From positions 21,470,350 to 21,534,349 of the forward strand of contig CM040452.1 of NCBI GenBank assembly GCA_022749755.1: a DNA stretch of 64,000 nucleotides, written 5' to 3'. Source of the DNA: Azadirachta indica (taxonomy: Eukaryota; Streptophyta; Magnoliopsida; Sapindales; Meliaceae). Positions 45,155-58,022 of the stretch are shown piece by piece (position 1 is the first letter of the stretch; every line of letters begins with the position of its first letter). The position numbers were made by a program, and so were the translations under genes. The notes below the pieces were generated by a model that worked only from the letters and a program-made list of their open reading frames with translations, made no database searches and was not told where the DNA came from.

Positions 45155-48122
45155 ATGGCGTTATTGAGTCAACAGTTACAGAGATTTCTCTTAACCAGGC
45201 TCAACTACAACTCTAACTTCAAGCCCACCATCAGAACAATAGCGGCAGCAAGAGGAAAAAACCACTGCTGCTCTGCGATTGCAATAGATGCTCCATCTTC
45301 GTTGGGTGGGATTGCCAGAATCCGATGGGGGTCGGCGAGTTTTCAGGGCCCACGTGAAGAGATGGAGGATGATGTTGTTGTACAATCGGATGGCCTTGAT
45401 GGGTTCTGTTTCGCAGCTGTTTTTGATGGCCATGGTGGAGTCTCTTCTGTCAAGTTTCTTAGGTTTGGCCAATATGATTAATTTCGATTCTCTGACTAAT
45501 CCGTTGTTATTCATGATTTTGTTTTTCGTTTGCATCTGATGTATTTGTGGGTTCGGTCGATAAAAGCTGCTGGAGTGTATACATTTGCATTGACGTTTTT
45601 TCGGCGTGGGAAGTTTTTAGAATAATTTTGTATGTTTATGGTAATAAATGAATAATCATCATTAGTCATAATTATTAACTAGAATTCAGTATTGTTCTAC
45701 TTAAGAAGTGAGTATTGCATATGGAACTATCTATTTTCGTAATTTGTTTTGTACGTTGCCATTGATCTGATTTGCAAGTTGCAGGGATGAGCTATACAAG
45801 GAGTGCGTTGCAACTTTACAAGGTGGATTGCTTTTGAGTGGAAAAGATTTCAATGCCATTAACAAGGCATTACGGGAGGCTTTTGAAAACACTGATGCAA
45901 AATTGCTGAATTGGTAAGCCGATAGATGGTGTGGACGAAAATTCTTCTTTTGCTCGGAAATATGTATGTAATAATACGTAGTGTTAAGATGAATGTGTAT
46001 TCTATGTCATTGCATTGAAGGTTTAGATGGTGTTTCGTTTTTGTTAAGGCTTGAAATAAATGCGGAGGAAGATGAATCCGGTTCAACGGCCACTGTTGTG
46101 CTCATTGGAGGTGATGTTTTGTTCATCTCACATATTGGTGACTCAAGTGTGGTACGTACAATGGCAGCTTTTGCAAAATCAAAAGTATTTCCCTTCATAT
46201 TGAATGGAAGAAAACCTTTAACCTTTTTATGATTTTTGCTTTATCTTAATCAATATGTTGATGCAGGTTCTATCTCGTTCTGGAAAAGCAGATATACTGA
46301 CTAATCCTCATCGGCCTTATGGAAGCAATCAAGCCTCTCTTCAAGAAATTAAAAGAATCAGAGAAGCAGGTGGATGGGTGTGTTTTCCCGTTCTTCCAAT
46401 TTTTTTCAACTTGTATTTGCTTTCCCCTGGAAATTGGAAACTCTTGCGTAGACAATGTCGCAAAGTCTGTTCATTCTGTAAACAAATTTGCTTGATACAT
46501 TCTGGTGTTGTTTTCAAAAAGCTTGTATTCTGGTTTTGTGTTCAGCAGAGTTTCTCTTGTCCATTATTTGTTTCATATTCTAATCATAGTTTAAGTATTT
46601 TGACTGGAATCTTTTCTAAGATTGGATTATCTCAAAATTGTGGAATGAAAAACCTCTTGTAATTTAAGGTCAACAATCTAAGATACGTTACATTGCTGAT
46701 GATGATTCTTACGTACCATGTCTGTAGATTGTTAATGGTAGAATATGTGGAGACATTGCTGTATCCCGTGCTTTTGGTGACATCCGGTTCAAGACAAAGA
46801 AAAATGAGTACAGTCCTTTCAACATTCTTCATTTGCTTTCTTAACCAAGGATTGATTGTTTATATTAATTTAGATATGGGCTTATTACTATATGCATATT
46901 CTGATAGTTTAGAGATGCTTTGCACTTGAACAGGATGCTAAAGAAAGGTGTCAAAGAAGGAAGATGGTCAGAAAAATTTGTTTCTCGGTAGGAAATTTGC
47001 TAAAATTTTCTGATAATTTGATAAGTGGATTGCCCTCATCACTAAGGAAAATCAAATCTGACTAAAAACATTATTGCTTTAATTGTTTTCAAGCTTCATG
47101 TATGATTGCAATATAAGAATGGTTGGACATATTATGTTAGCTAGATTTCATAGTTTCGACATGATACCACGATCCAACCACTATGCACTTTGTGTTGACC
47201 ATCATTTAGATTTATCAAATGACTTCATCCTCACTGAACTTCTCTGGAAATTACAAAATTGTTTTGACGGTCCACACATTTTATGTTGTGCAGAGCGAAA
47301 CTTAACAAGGACCTGGTTATTGCATCGCCAGACATTTTTCAAGTAGCTCTTGGGCCAGATGCAGAGTTTTTACTAGTAGCATCTGATGGATTATGGGATT
47401 ATATGAATAGGTTTGTTTTTCAACGCTTTTGTCTTGGTTAATATGTAATCCTTAAGTGCCTGCAAGCCACCAGTGGTTACTTCGGATAATCCCAGGGGAA
47501 AACACTCAATTGTTTGCTATTTTCTCTTTCAGCTCAGACGTAGTCATATTTGTCAGAAATCAGCTTCGACAACATGGGGATGTCCAGGTTATCATTCAGC
47601 TTTGTACTGAAATTCAGTCCCTGCACATAAATTTAGTTATAAATGTCTGGTGTTAAAAATTGGTAGACCGTGATGGTTGTTAACATCCCTCGTGTTCTGT
47701 TTTCAGCTAGCTTGTGAAGCACTAGCCCGAGCAGCTTTGGTAATGAAATATAGAGAGAATGTTTTCTTTTGATTTGTACAAAACAGTTTTATTCTTTGCC
47801 AGACAGTTTATATAATTTGGAATAAAATATGTTCAGCAGGACCGGCGCTCACAAGATAATGTCAGCATTGTCATTGCCGACTTAGGGTATGCACCTATTG
47901 GTACTTGTATAATTTTCTTTTTTCATGCCAAGTCCCTGTTGAACTGACTATAAATTTTGTTAACTCTTGTTCTTTCTTGCTGTCTGACTTGGGCTCAGGC
48001 GGACAGACTGGAGAAATTTGCCGCTTCAGAAGCAAAGTTTCGTGTATGAATTGGCCCAGGCTTGCGCTACTATCGGTATTGTCTCAGTTGGAATATGGAT
48101 GTCATCTATGCTTTCTTTATGA
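45155..48122 (+). CDS. TAP38: Thylakoid protein phosphatase 2C, TAP38/PPH1
   Basis: Eleven exons join in frame to 386 residues: 45155-45462, 45785-45913, 46049-46151, 46267-46377, 46728-46807, 46934-46987, 47294-47410, 47533-47587, 47707-47739, 47840-47886 and 47999-48122. The start [20 protein letters not shown] is a likely chloroplast transit peptide. PP2C motifs are complete: REEMEDD near 70, FDGHGG (Asp91), [45 protein letters not shown] (Asp293) and [13 protein letters not shown] (Asp336), which supply the metal ligands. A C-terminal hydrophobic helix (about 368-386, [12 protein letters not shown]) fits thylakoid anchoring. TAP38/PPH1 (At4g27800) dephosphorylates LHCII and so returns the antenna to photosystem II in state transitions, opposing STN7. 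Length and the terminal anchor match that protein. Confidence 0.95.
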
Positions 48123-49773
48123 AATGATCTTTTCGTTGAAATGTATATAATCACATATTCAACCCCCTGTTTGTACAATCAATGTAATCATGTACTAGTA
48201 TAGCACCTTATACATAAGAGTCATTATTTAGGTAACTCTGGAAGAATCTGCGAAGATGCTTATTACTGCATGGAGTACATACATGTGCACACACATCAAC
48301 CTATCAATCGTATCATTTCTTTGAATTTCATCATCATTGTTGCCGAATATAACTGTCGAGAGACCTAATATCTAGCAAGCAAAATAAAGGTAATTAGACA
48401 ACAATGACCAAAATTAGCTAAGACTTGTGTATACTTCAGTATCTTTTATAGGCAGCAAATTTTCTAAGAGCTCTTCTTCCAGGATTTGTTCCAAGAAAGT
48501 GGAAAGTTGGTAGGAATTCACTTTCCTTAAAACGCTGTTGCCGTGGGGATATGGGAGTAGAATTTGGTTGACTGAAGATATAGAATCAGAATTAAGTAAT
48601 TTTAGCCAAGAAATGTGGGTTAGGACATAGGATTTCTGTATTATAGTTGACTGTGACAAGCAGCCAAATTCTGGTAAAGCAAATCTTTTTGGAAGCCTAC
48701 TTCATTGAGCTTCTAGTGCTTTCAGCTTTGATGTCCTTATCAATGCATCAATTAGGTCTGCTTCTTCACAGATATTTCTGCCTTTATTTCCTAGTTTAAG
48801 CTTTTTGGATCGTATCAAGCGGTAACTTAACTTAAATACGGTATCAAAGTAAATCTAATAGGGGGATTTCCTTTTTTAATTTATTTTTCGCTTCATTAAT
48901 TTGTATCTATTCGAACTTTTTTTTTTTTATTCGAGCTGTAACTCAAATATGAAATCGGTTTTATTTTGGTCTTAAGCATTAGAGAAAAAAAAAAAATCAA
49001 TCAAATTTTATTAATTAAAATTATTTAATCCTCGTAAATTTCTGATTGATTCGGACTCCACACTAGATTGATTACCATATAGTATATATAGGAAAATAGA
49101 TGTGTGATCAGATGATGATTGTAATGGAGGCATCTCGCAAAAGCAAAGACGTGTCAAGCAATGTTTCTGAAGTGGAATTTGGGCCCTTACCTCCATTAAC
49201 ATTTATTTAGGTACCATATATAATAATAACAACAATTACATTTATTGTGTCATACAGAGTTTCAAAGGGTGCAAACCAAAGATATATGTATATAAAAATT
49301 CTGTATTTGAAAGCTGAATAGCATTCAGTCAAAAATCCTCGAGAGTTGAGATGAATATATACATAGAATATCTATCAAAGCCATTTGCCTTATGTATATA
49401 TATATATATAAATATAGTTTAGTCTTGATTTGAATGCGCGTAGACAGGAACGTTCGAACAGGACAGCCAACAAAATTCAACCCAACCAACCCTATTTGCC
49501 CTTTGAAAGACCAAAAATTCAATCTTCTGTTCTCTGCTGTGTCGTGTGCCCTTCTTGTCCCATTTACTCATTAACTATATTTATTAATAATAATATTAAC
49601 TATTTGTGGTAGTACCAATTTATCTCGCAATCTTTAAAATAAAAAGATTTTTTTGGTTAGATTGTTGATGCATTTAGGATATCACCGAATTTTTATGAAT
49701 TTAACCAAAATTAAACTTAGAAGATTAATGAAATTTATCCTGATAAATAAAATATTAATCACCAAATTAGTAT

Positions 49774-49781
<8 letters not shown>

Positions 49782-49834
<53 letters not shown>
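49782..49834. repeat. Compound (TA)n(GA)n microsatellite
   Basis: About 12 TA units run directly into about 15 GA units. The same arrangement recurs at 50248-50291. Confidence 0.95.
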
Positions 49835-49837
<3 letters not shown>

Positions 49838-50247
49838 GTTATAACTACATACGTACACACGATATCGATGATAAACCGTGAATATTGAGCATGACGATTT
49901 AATTGGTAACCAGAAAGAGAGGAAAAAGAGACAAATTAAGACACATGGAGATAATTAAGGAAAGCATGCATATATATATATGTATATATTTTTTTTATAT
50001 TTAGATCATAAAAGTTATAACATAATCCGATTCCATATATATATATATATATATATATAGAAAATACGTATGTCTGCAGGACCTAGGAGTACTTTGTTGG
50101 GTATGATATGAAGCCATGAAATCAAACTGCATTTATTTATTTATTTTTATAATAAGATGGGCAAATAGCCAGCCAATAGAACAAAGTATATATATAAAGA
50201 GTAGTGTCTCGTCATGAGTCTTCTGAAATACAAATGCAATATTATAT

Positions 50248-50248
50248 T

Positions 50249-50291
<43 letters not shown>
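50248..50291. repeat. Compound (TA)n(GA)n microsatellite, second copy
   Basis: TA units run into GA units in the same order as at 49782-49834, 465 bases away. It lies 140 bases past the PSY stop codon, probably within or near its 3' UTR. Confidence 0.95.
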
Positions 50292-50428
50292 TAGACTTTC
50301 TATTACTTAAATAATTATGTGTATATTAATTTAATATTAGGGGCCTAATTAAGAGGCGTATATAATATATAATATATAAGATAGATATAAGATAAAAGAT
50401 AAAAGATGTAATTAATTAATTAATTAAT

Positions 50429-51013
50429 TTAAGGTTTGCCCCCAGGGCCAGGTTTTTTTCTTGGGTCATGCTTTTGATTTGCACCTGCATCATCGTAATC
50501 CAGCACTGCATCTCCATGCTCAAAGGTCATAAGCTTCCTCGCTTTCATTCCCACTCCATCATCCTAATACACACACACAAAAACCAACAACAACCACAAC
50601 AAATATAAATTATATGTAATATTAATATTCAACAAGTTTAGTTAAGAGGATATTTAATTTATACATTAATTAATTAATAAGCATATGCTTATAGATATAT
50701 AAAGCTTTTAAATAGCTACAAGCTACACACTTTATACCTTGTGAAGTGAGTACACAGGGAGCATGCTCTCGACTTTGAAGCTTTCAACAATTATGCCTAC
50801 AAAATATATGAAAGATAATATGTATATTCACGAGAATTTATTATTGTGCATATATATACATATATATATGTGTGTGTGTGTGTGTGTTTGAATTTAGAAG
50901 ATTAATATTTAATTGATTTATAAATATTAAGGCTTACCTGGTGAACTGGATAATAAGGGAATGAGAAGAAGAAGGAAAAGAAGGAGAGAGGTATTGATTC
51001 TAAGAGCAGCCAT
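50429..51013 (-). CDS. PSY-type tyrosine-sulfated peptide hormone precursor
   Basis: Three minus-strand exons join in frame to 89 residues: 51013-50938, 50796-50738 and 50563-50429. All borders are GT/AG (CCAG/GTAAGC, TTGTAG/GCAT, CAAG/GTATAA, ATTAG/GATG). Residues 1-25 (MAALRINTSLLLFLLLLIPL onward) are a textbook signal peptide. The middle is variable (VESFKVESMLPVYSLHK). The C-terminus has DYDDAGANQKHDPRKKP followed by Gly/Pro. This matches the PSY consensus D-Y-x-D-P-x-A-N-x-K-H-D-P, whose Tyr is sulfated by TPST and which acts outside the cell on LRR receptor kinases in growth and stress trade-offs. The usual Pro after D-x-D is Ala here. Precursor length (about 70-100) and terminal position of the peptide fit the family. 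Each exon is too short to stand out by itself. Confidence 0.9.
50850..50887. repeat. Compound (TA)n(TG)n microsatellite in PSY intron 1
   Basis: TA units run into about nine TG units inside the 141-base first intron of the PSY precursor gene. Length changes here would alter intron size but not the protein. Confidence 0.9.
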
Positions 51014-54000
51014 TGATGGATCACGAAGTCGTATGAGCACATTAATATTATTGCTTTACAGGAAAGAGCGCGCAGGAGAAGATGGCAGAAATGGTGCGCT
51101 TTTTATTTGTGAAAATGTCGAGTTTAGTGGTAGGAAATATGTGGGTACGCCCCCACCCAAATGCAACAAAATTATTATTATTATTACGAAATCCAATAAC
51201 CCCTTTTGCCCACAAACCCTACAACAAAAAGAAGAAAGAGAGTCAACTTCACCATTTTTATACATATCATAAATTTTTTTAAAAAAGAAAGAAAGAAAAG
51301 TAAATGTGTATTATGTTACATGTATGCATGTGAGGACAAAGCCAAAACAGTCCCTTATTGCATGGCTCAAAGTCTAGAAAGCCATTTTCAGCTTATTGGC
51401 TTTGGCTTTTGCTTTTGCTTTAGCACAAGTCAATCCATCTGCCTTTTTCTAGTTCTTTGTATATATAGAGCTAAGTAATTAACAATAATTACTATAATGT
51501 GCTACCAGCTAGCACTCATATTAATTAATTGCTGATCTATATATGTAACATAATCATCCATTTTATAAATATATATAATATACACACAGAGAGATCTTTT
51601 TTAAGGGTCATAATTAATTGAGGCTAGCTCTTTTATGATCTTTTTTGTTTGTTTCACACTTGCCTATAAAATTGCACACTACTTTTGACATCCTCCTTAT
51701 TTATAATTGTACATGCTATGCCGATTTGTACCCATTAATTGTTAATTTGCAATAAGAATCATGGAAATTAAAAGATTTGCTTAAACTTGTATATACTTTA
51801 ACCAACAACCAAAAAAAAAAGTTAAAAATATCTTTTCACAAAACATGTAAATGAATTAATCATATTTGAATTTAAAATTTTAATTTGCAATATGCTTTAA
51901 TATTATAATAACTTACAATTAATACTGATGAAATTACATTATTATTATGTCTTCTATGACTTTTATCTTCGTGCAAATCATGTCTTCTAATTGCATATAA
52001 TTTTATGACTGAATTATCTATAGCTCTTTTTTTAATAATATTAATTGAGTTATATATTGTGTTAAATATATATATATATATATATATATGACTATAAAAA
52101 TAATCCCCTAATTTAATTTGTAATAATCCAAAAATAGTGTTTTGTAGTTCTTAAAACAATTATATCATAAAATAAGTTTTATTATATCATACATTAGCAT
52201 TATGTACCGAGTGTGATTTACAAGAATGACATGTGACATTGATATTAATAATCCAATAATTTATTGATTTATCACGTCTACGTTGTAAAATTTCTCATGT
52301 TTATTTTATATTTTAAACTTTTCATATTTGTTAACAACATAAATAAATACGTAGCTTTATCTATCATACTATAAAAAATACAGATATACCTCAACTACTA
52401 TTACAAATAGCTTCTCTAGATATAAAAAGATGATTTTTTTTTTTTTTTTTTTTTTGGGGAATTTCGTCTACGTATGAAATTGATTTTCCGTGGTACCAAA
52501 GGCCACTACAATATATAGATAGAGGAAAATTTGATCCTCATAATTCCGCTTTGAAGAATTTCATGGTGAGGGTGAGTGGGGCTACACATGAAGTTGAAGA
52601 AATCAAAATTTTGGAATGGAAAGAAAGAGTTGAATTTCGGTGATCAGGATTCATGAATGACTTATTGCTAGGGGAGGAAGAAAGCATAGCATCGTGATAG
52701 CACTACCAAAAAGGAAAATGACCTAAACAATTTAACCACCAAACAACACTAATCCTTTTTCTTTTCTTTTTTTTTTTTTAAAGTCATTTTATTAACGCAA
52801 CATTAATCATCTTTGCAGGAGACTATATGTTGGTAATGATGGGTAATTACAGTGGTGGTCATTCACTCATTAAATAATTAATAATCTCAGTTCTGTAAAC
52901 AAAAAGATAAAATAAAATAAAATAAACCCAATATTCTGACAGTTGTTCTAGGTTGTCGGGGAACAAAATGATAGATAGAGTTGTGATAAATAGAAACAAC
53001 AGCAAATTAAACAAATTTATTAATTAAATTTGACGTGATATATAACACAGCAAATAAGATTTTAGGGCTTGAGGAAAGAGAAGGGAGAAATGATGAAGAA
53101 GATAATATTTACTCAAATCTAGTTATATATAATATCTATATGCTCATTTAGAATGAATATGTATGATAATAAAAGTAATAATATAGATCTCTTGGATTGC
53201 AGCTAAGTTGTAAATTAAAAATCATAACGAAGGAAATGAGTGAATAAGGTAGTTAAGTTGCACATCCATTTATGTTGAGAATAATAGATGTAATCTGAAA
53301 CAAAATGGATAGTAAAGTTTTATATTGTTTTATAAGTTGACAAGGTTAATACAAATAGAAATCTGAACAAACACCCGACTAAAATGTATAATAGTTGAAA
53401 AAGAAATGAAGCCAAGCTCATATATTATTAGATTAGATTAGATTAGATAAGAACAGAACTTCGTGGGAATGTTGATGTGGATGTGGGTTTGTGCTCTACA
53501 CACCATCAACGGCAGCAAATGCATTCATTCACTAGATATATATACATATACATGACTAGAGCAGACTAACTGTACACGAATTAGTAAGTGGTACAGGCTG
53601 TTCATTTTCAGTTTTTATTGCCATCTATCTTTGGTTTTGAAAGATACTACTCAACGCAAAGTTATTTATTTATTTTAAAAAATAAATAAATAACGAAATT
53701 GAGAAAAATCAAAATTATCCAATATTCCACTCCACTCCACTCCACACCCCCCACCCCCCACTGCCTTCTCTATTATTAATTTATTTATATGGCTATTGTC
53801 ATTGTGGCAGTCATATCAAACATAAAAGGCTTCAATTGAAATCAAAAACCCAGGATCGATTGATTGAAACACATTGCTTGCTTGCGCCTTATGTGAACTT
53901 CCTTTAAAGAAAGTCCGCCTTCTCTCTTCTCCTGCTTCATCTCATAATTGACTTTTGGATCGGATTATTTTTCTCAATACTTCAACTTTCTCTTTCAATG

Positions 54001-54079
54001 ATAATACTTAGGTAAGGGTTTTCCGAGGAAAAACTATAAAAATTATATATATGTGCAAAATAAAAAAAGGAGGTGGGGT

Positions 54080-54110
<31 letters not shown>

Positions 54111-55298
54111 AGTTGATAATGCAATGAAGAAGATAGGGGGAAGTAGAGTATAGTTGCATGCATCATAACATAACCCAAATATAATTCGAGGCAAAAAGAA
54201 AAAGAAGAGAAGATTAATAACAAAAATAATCCATTAATTTCATAACATTACTTGAAAAATAACATAGGAGGCAAGACCACAAATATATTGCCTCTTTCCA
54301 ACAAAGTGACAACTTAAAAATAAAATACAAAATAAAATAAAATCCTCAAATTCCAAAACCACTTTCCACTTTCTAATTTATAATAATATATGTCATCACA
54401 ATTCGGTGACATTTTTAATATTACCAACCACTTTCTACAAGCGGACATACAAAACAAAATATGATTACACAAAATCTTAAAATCTCAAATTAAGAAAAAC
54501 CCTGTACCCCCCTTTTGTAAAATAACCAAGACAGAAAATGAAAACTTGTTTATGAATGAATGCATGTATTTGACATTTCACTTGAAAGACATACTAACCA
54601 TGAACAAAACTGAAAATATGAATTATGCAAATGCAAAATGTTTTATGATCTCAAATCTTGTGTTTTTTCAACCCCATATTCACCAAAAACTGTATGTGTA
54701 TGAAAAATGTAGATGAAAATAACAACCCGACTATTATGACCTGACCAGACATAATTATGAACTCATGCGGACTCAAGTTAAGAAGAATTGAGTAAGGAGA
54801 GAAGAATCAGTAATGAGAATTTTGGATGAAGGAAGAAGATTTTCTCAAGTGCCGCACTTGGGTGGTCTTTTAGGCATCCCCAAATTTGGACCAACTAACC
54901 AGTTTATCCATTCCGACCACCTTAAGCCACTTGCAAAAGGACCCACTAGGGCAATGATGCTGGACTAGTTTGTATATGATCAGTATGTCAAAATTATAGC
55001 TCTTCCTCTGCTGCTTCAATCCTTTACGACAATAAGTTTTCTCTGATCAAGTTCTTATGAAGGGCGTCACTTCACCCACTTCAATCACGCCGCTCACTGC
55101 CCACTTCCTCCATAACCAAAGAACAACCCGACCCCATGGTGCTGATGCAAGAGTTAGTGACAACTTGAAGACTGTTAACTTCTGTTGTCTAAAATGTGAT
55201 GATGACCTGACACATGCAACCCTCGACCCCAACTCAACACACCCAAATGCATGCACGGACTCTTTAGAAGGGAAAGACCATGCCAAATGGCCATACCC
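51014..55298. other. AT-rich intergenic region, PSY promoter to importin 3' end
   Basis: No convincing gene in 4.3 kb. Contains the PSY promoter (51014-51500), a TA run at 52067-52089, a T tract at 52437-52455, a TTAGA pentamer run at 53426-53446, a CCACT run at 53727-53744 and a GA run at 54080-54106. Minus-strand frames at 53982-54223 are created by the GA run. The importin beta 3' UTR probably covers about 54800-55298. Confidence 0.5.
54080..54106. repeat. (GA)n microsatellite
   Basis: About 13 GA units on the plus strand, read TC on the minus strand. No coding sequence around it. Confidence 0.9.
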
Positions 55299-58015
55299 TC
55301 AAACAGAAATGGCCTTGCTAATAGCCAACCTGGCCCATTCAGCAGATTCCTTGATCATATGATCTTCTGAAGACAAGCATTCATTTAAAAAGTCTTTACT
55401 TGAAAGAGATTGCTGTATCAAAGAACCTGCATTACTTCCCAGTGTATCGGCAAGATCTCCAAGGAGCCCAATAGCAGTCTTCATCACCACTTCGTCCCTG
55501 CAGATGCAATGATTAAAAAAGTTATTAACCATGAAATTAGTGATGCATACTCTTATCAAAATGTAAACCATTCATGAGTATCTATGAGCAGAACTCACAT
55601 GTCTTTTTCCATGTACATGCTGTCCAAGAACTGAAGGATATGAGGTGCATATGGAATCAAAAGCTGGGTTTTTGGGGAATTCTTAAACCCTTGAAAAATC
55701 CCAGAGTACGCCTCCAAAATCCCATTTCTCAGAGAGTTGGTGTACTCTGTCATATCGTCATCTGCATTTGATGTGTGGGTTGACAAATCTGCAGCACTTT
55801 GTAGCATAGGCATGGCATACATCAAGTACTTCTCAAAATTCTCTCCAATTGCCAGAGCTATGTCACCGAAGCATGAGAATATGGGTGGCTTCACAGATCG
55901 GTGTAACTGGTTGCTTGATAAATCTTTGAGAAGTTGTGTCATGATCCCATCACAGTAAGGCAGAATTTTTTCTTCTAATGCTCTGCAAATATCCCCCACC
56001 ACACCCACTGTAACAGCACACACTTGATACTCCTCAAAATTCTGAAGACCCATCTCCAAATATTTATAGAACTCAGGCATGTATTTTGCAAAATCTGGTC
56101 CTGTTGCATAGGCAAGGGCTCCAATGGCAAGCATGGCCTCCTCATGGACAGTTGCACTTCTGCAAGCAAAAACCCTCAAGAAAAGTCCCATTATCTGATC
56201 TGCATACTGCATGAAGACATACTTAGTTGGTTCTGATGACCCTAGCTTCTGAATGATGACCTGCAAGCAACCACAAAGAAGGCCCTGCAACTCACCCTGC
56301 TTTTCTCTCTCATCAGAGGAGAGCTTCTGCCCTTCAAGAGTCTTGTGAAGCTCCATCATGATGACAGGGACCAGTTGCAACACCATAGGTGCTGTTTCAT
56401 CAGTTGAACACCTCACCACTTCATTCAATGTTTCATAAGCAGCAGTCCTCAATCGTGACTCCCCAGCATCTTCTCTGTGAGTAACAGTGAGAAGGGATTG
56501 AACGATTTCCTGGAAAAAGGGTGTCAGAGGAGATGATGGTCCCACATCCTCATAACCCTGGGCAAGAAAATAAAGAGCCCCACAGGCCTTCTCGGCAACA
56601 TTTGGAGTGTCCTTCATGCTCTGAAGCAAAACTGTGATGATCTGTTGGCAATTTCCCGGAGTGATGATGGGAGTATCTACGGCTGAACCGTGTAGGAACT
56701 CGAAAATCCGTCCAAGGGTCCAAGCTGTAGTGTCTTTCACATGGTTGTTTGGGTCCTTTGTCAAAGCACTAAGCATAAAGGATAAAGCAACATTCACAAT
56801 ATGCAATAACTTGTCTGGCGAAGGACCCTCCAAGATTGAACCGAACGCATAGGTAGCTGCCTCCCTTTGCCTCCAATCTGGTTTGGCTATGTTTTCTTCG
56901 ATGAATGGTATGACTAGGGGAACAATATCATCTCCCACTGTTCGTGCAACCAAACCTAGGCAGGTGCCCCCAGCCATTGCAATATTCCAAGCCCCCTCAT
57001 CCTGATCTTGATCATCCTCTTGCTTAAGGAGTGTCTCCAACAGCATTGGGACAAGTGCAGGTAGGGCCTGCTTAATAAAGTAAAAGCAAGGAATATCAGA
57101 GTCCCCAGTGAAATCATTCCCATATTCTTCCAAAATATCTATTTCCTCATCACAAATTGAACTCCAGAATTCAATGGCCTGAAGAGCAACAGGTTCTTCA
57201 TCTTCTTTCACGGCCTTTGCGGTGATGCTATAGATGTCCTGCATATATGGAGCCAATTTCTCATAGTAGGTTGATGAAATGGAGACCAGACACTCAAAAG
57301 CTGCCTGCCTTATCTTCACTTCCGGGGATTGAGTTGCTTCACAGACAACTCTCATGATATAATCACGCTCCATGTCATTGCTAAAGTTTGCCTGAGCAAA
57401 GCCCAAAGCATTGTATAAAGCCCGTGTAGCAGCAAGCCTAACGTCATTGTTCCCTTCAGAAGCATTCATGCCCTGAACCACGGCAGTAAGTATTTTATTT
57501 ACATGATCTTGATCTACAACATCAGGAGAGACTTCCTCACACAAATACCCAAGAGTCTCTAAAGTGGCTTGCTTAACATGAGCTGGTAGCTGGTGAATAT
57601 TTGATAACAGGGAGCCTATCAGCTCAGGCCACTGTTTCTGTGGCAACTCAATGCCTGCAACCTTAGCAATAACTTGAGATGCAGTTGATCGAGCATCAGG
57701 TACAGGAGAAGTTAGGGTCTTCAACAGGCATGACTTAATTTGGGTCTTCACATTGGCATCCAATGACAGCCATCTTTGCACAAGCTCAAATTTTCTGTGT
57801 TGTTCCTTGGCATCCAATGCATTCTTAAGTATCAAACCTGCTAATTTACGGCTATCAACAGGCTTTTCATCATTTGCTAACTCCCCGGAGAGTGACAGTA
57901 AGAAACTGGGAAGGTTTTGATCCTGAAACTGTTTCAAACTTTCTTCTGCATGATTCCGCAGAGTGCCATCTATCGATTGTGCATTCAAAAGAACTTGGGT
58001 AACTTCCATTGCCAT
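55299..58015 (-). CDS. KPNB1: Importin subunit beta-1
   Basis: Two coding exons join in frame: 58015-55599 (GACAT/GTGAGT) and 55497-55299, giving 871 residues, the usual length for importin beta. The start MAMEVTQVLLNAQSIDGTLR begins the N-terminal importin-beta domain, and the protein is a continuous solenoid of about 19 HEAT repeats. Typical stretches are VALQAIEFWSSICDEEIDIL, then an acidic insert (KQEDDQDQDEGAWNIA) in HEAT 8, then WRQREAATYAFGSILEGPSP and CFGDIALAIGENFEKYLMYA. Importin beta carries cargo bound to importin alpha through nuclear pores and is released by Ran-GTP; the acidic loop takes part in Ran and importin alpha binding. In Arabidopsis KPNB1 (At5g53480) also affects ABA and drought responses. 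The single long coding exon and a leader intron match the plant gene. Complete, with no frame break. Confidence 0.98.
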
Positions 58016-58022
58016 ATTTTAT

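Larger units (their letters stand above)
48123..50428. other. Intergenic region rich in microsatellites
   Basis: TAP38 3' UTR, then AT-rich DNA. TA runs lie at 49396-49411 and 50033-50060, and two compound TA-then-GA repeats are listed separately. Open frames at 48414-48659 and 49011-49202 show no recognisable family. Confidence 0.5.

Noticed and set aside
53982..54223. Minus-strand open frames rich in Ser-Leu repeats
   Set aside because: They are made by the GA microsatellite read as TC; no conserved domain or splice context.
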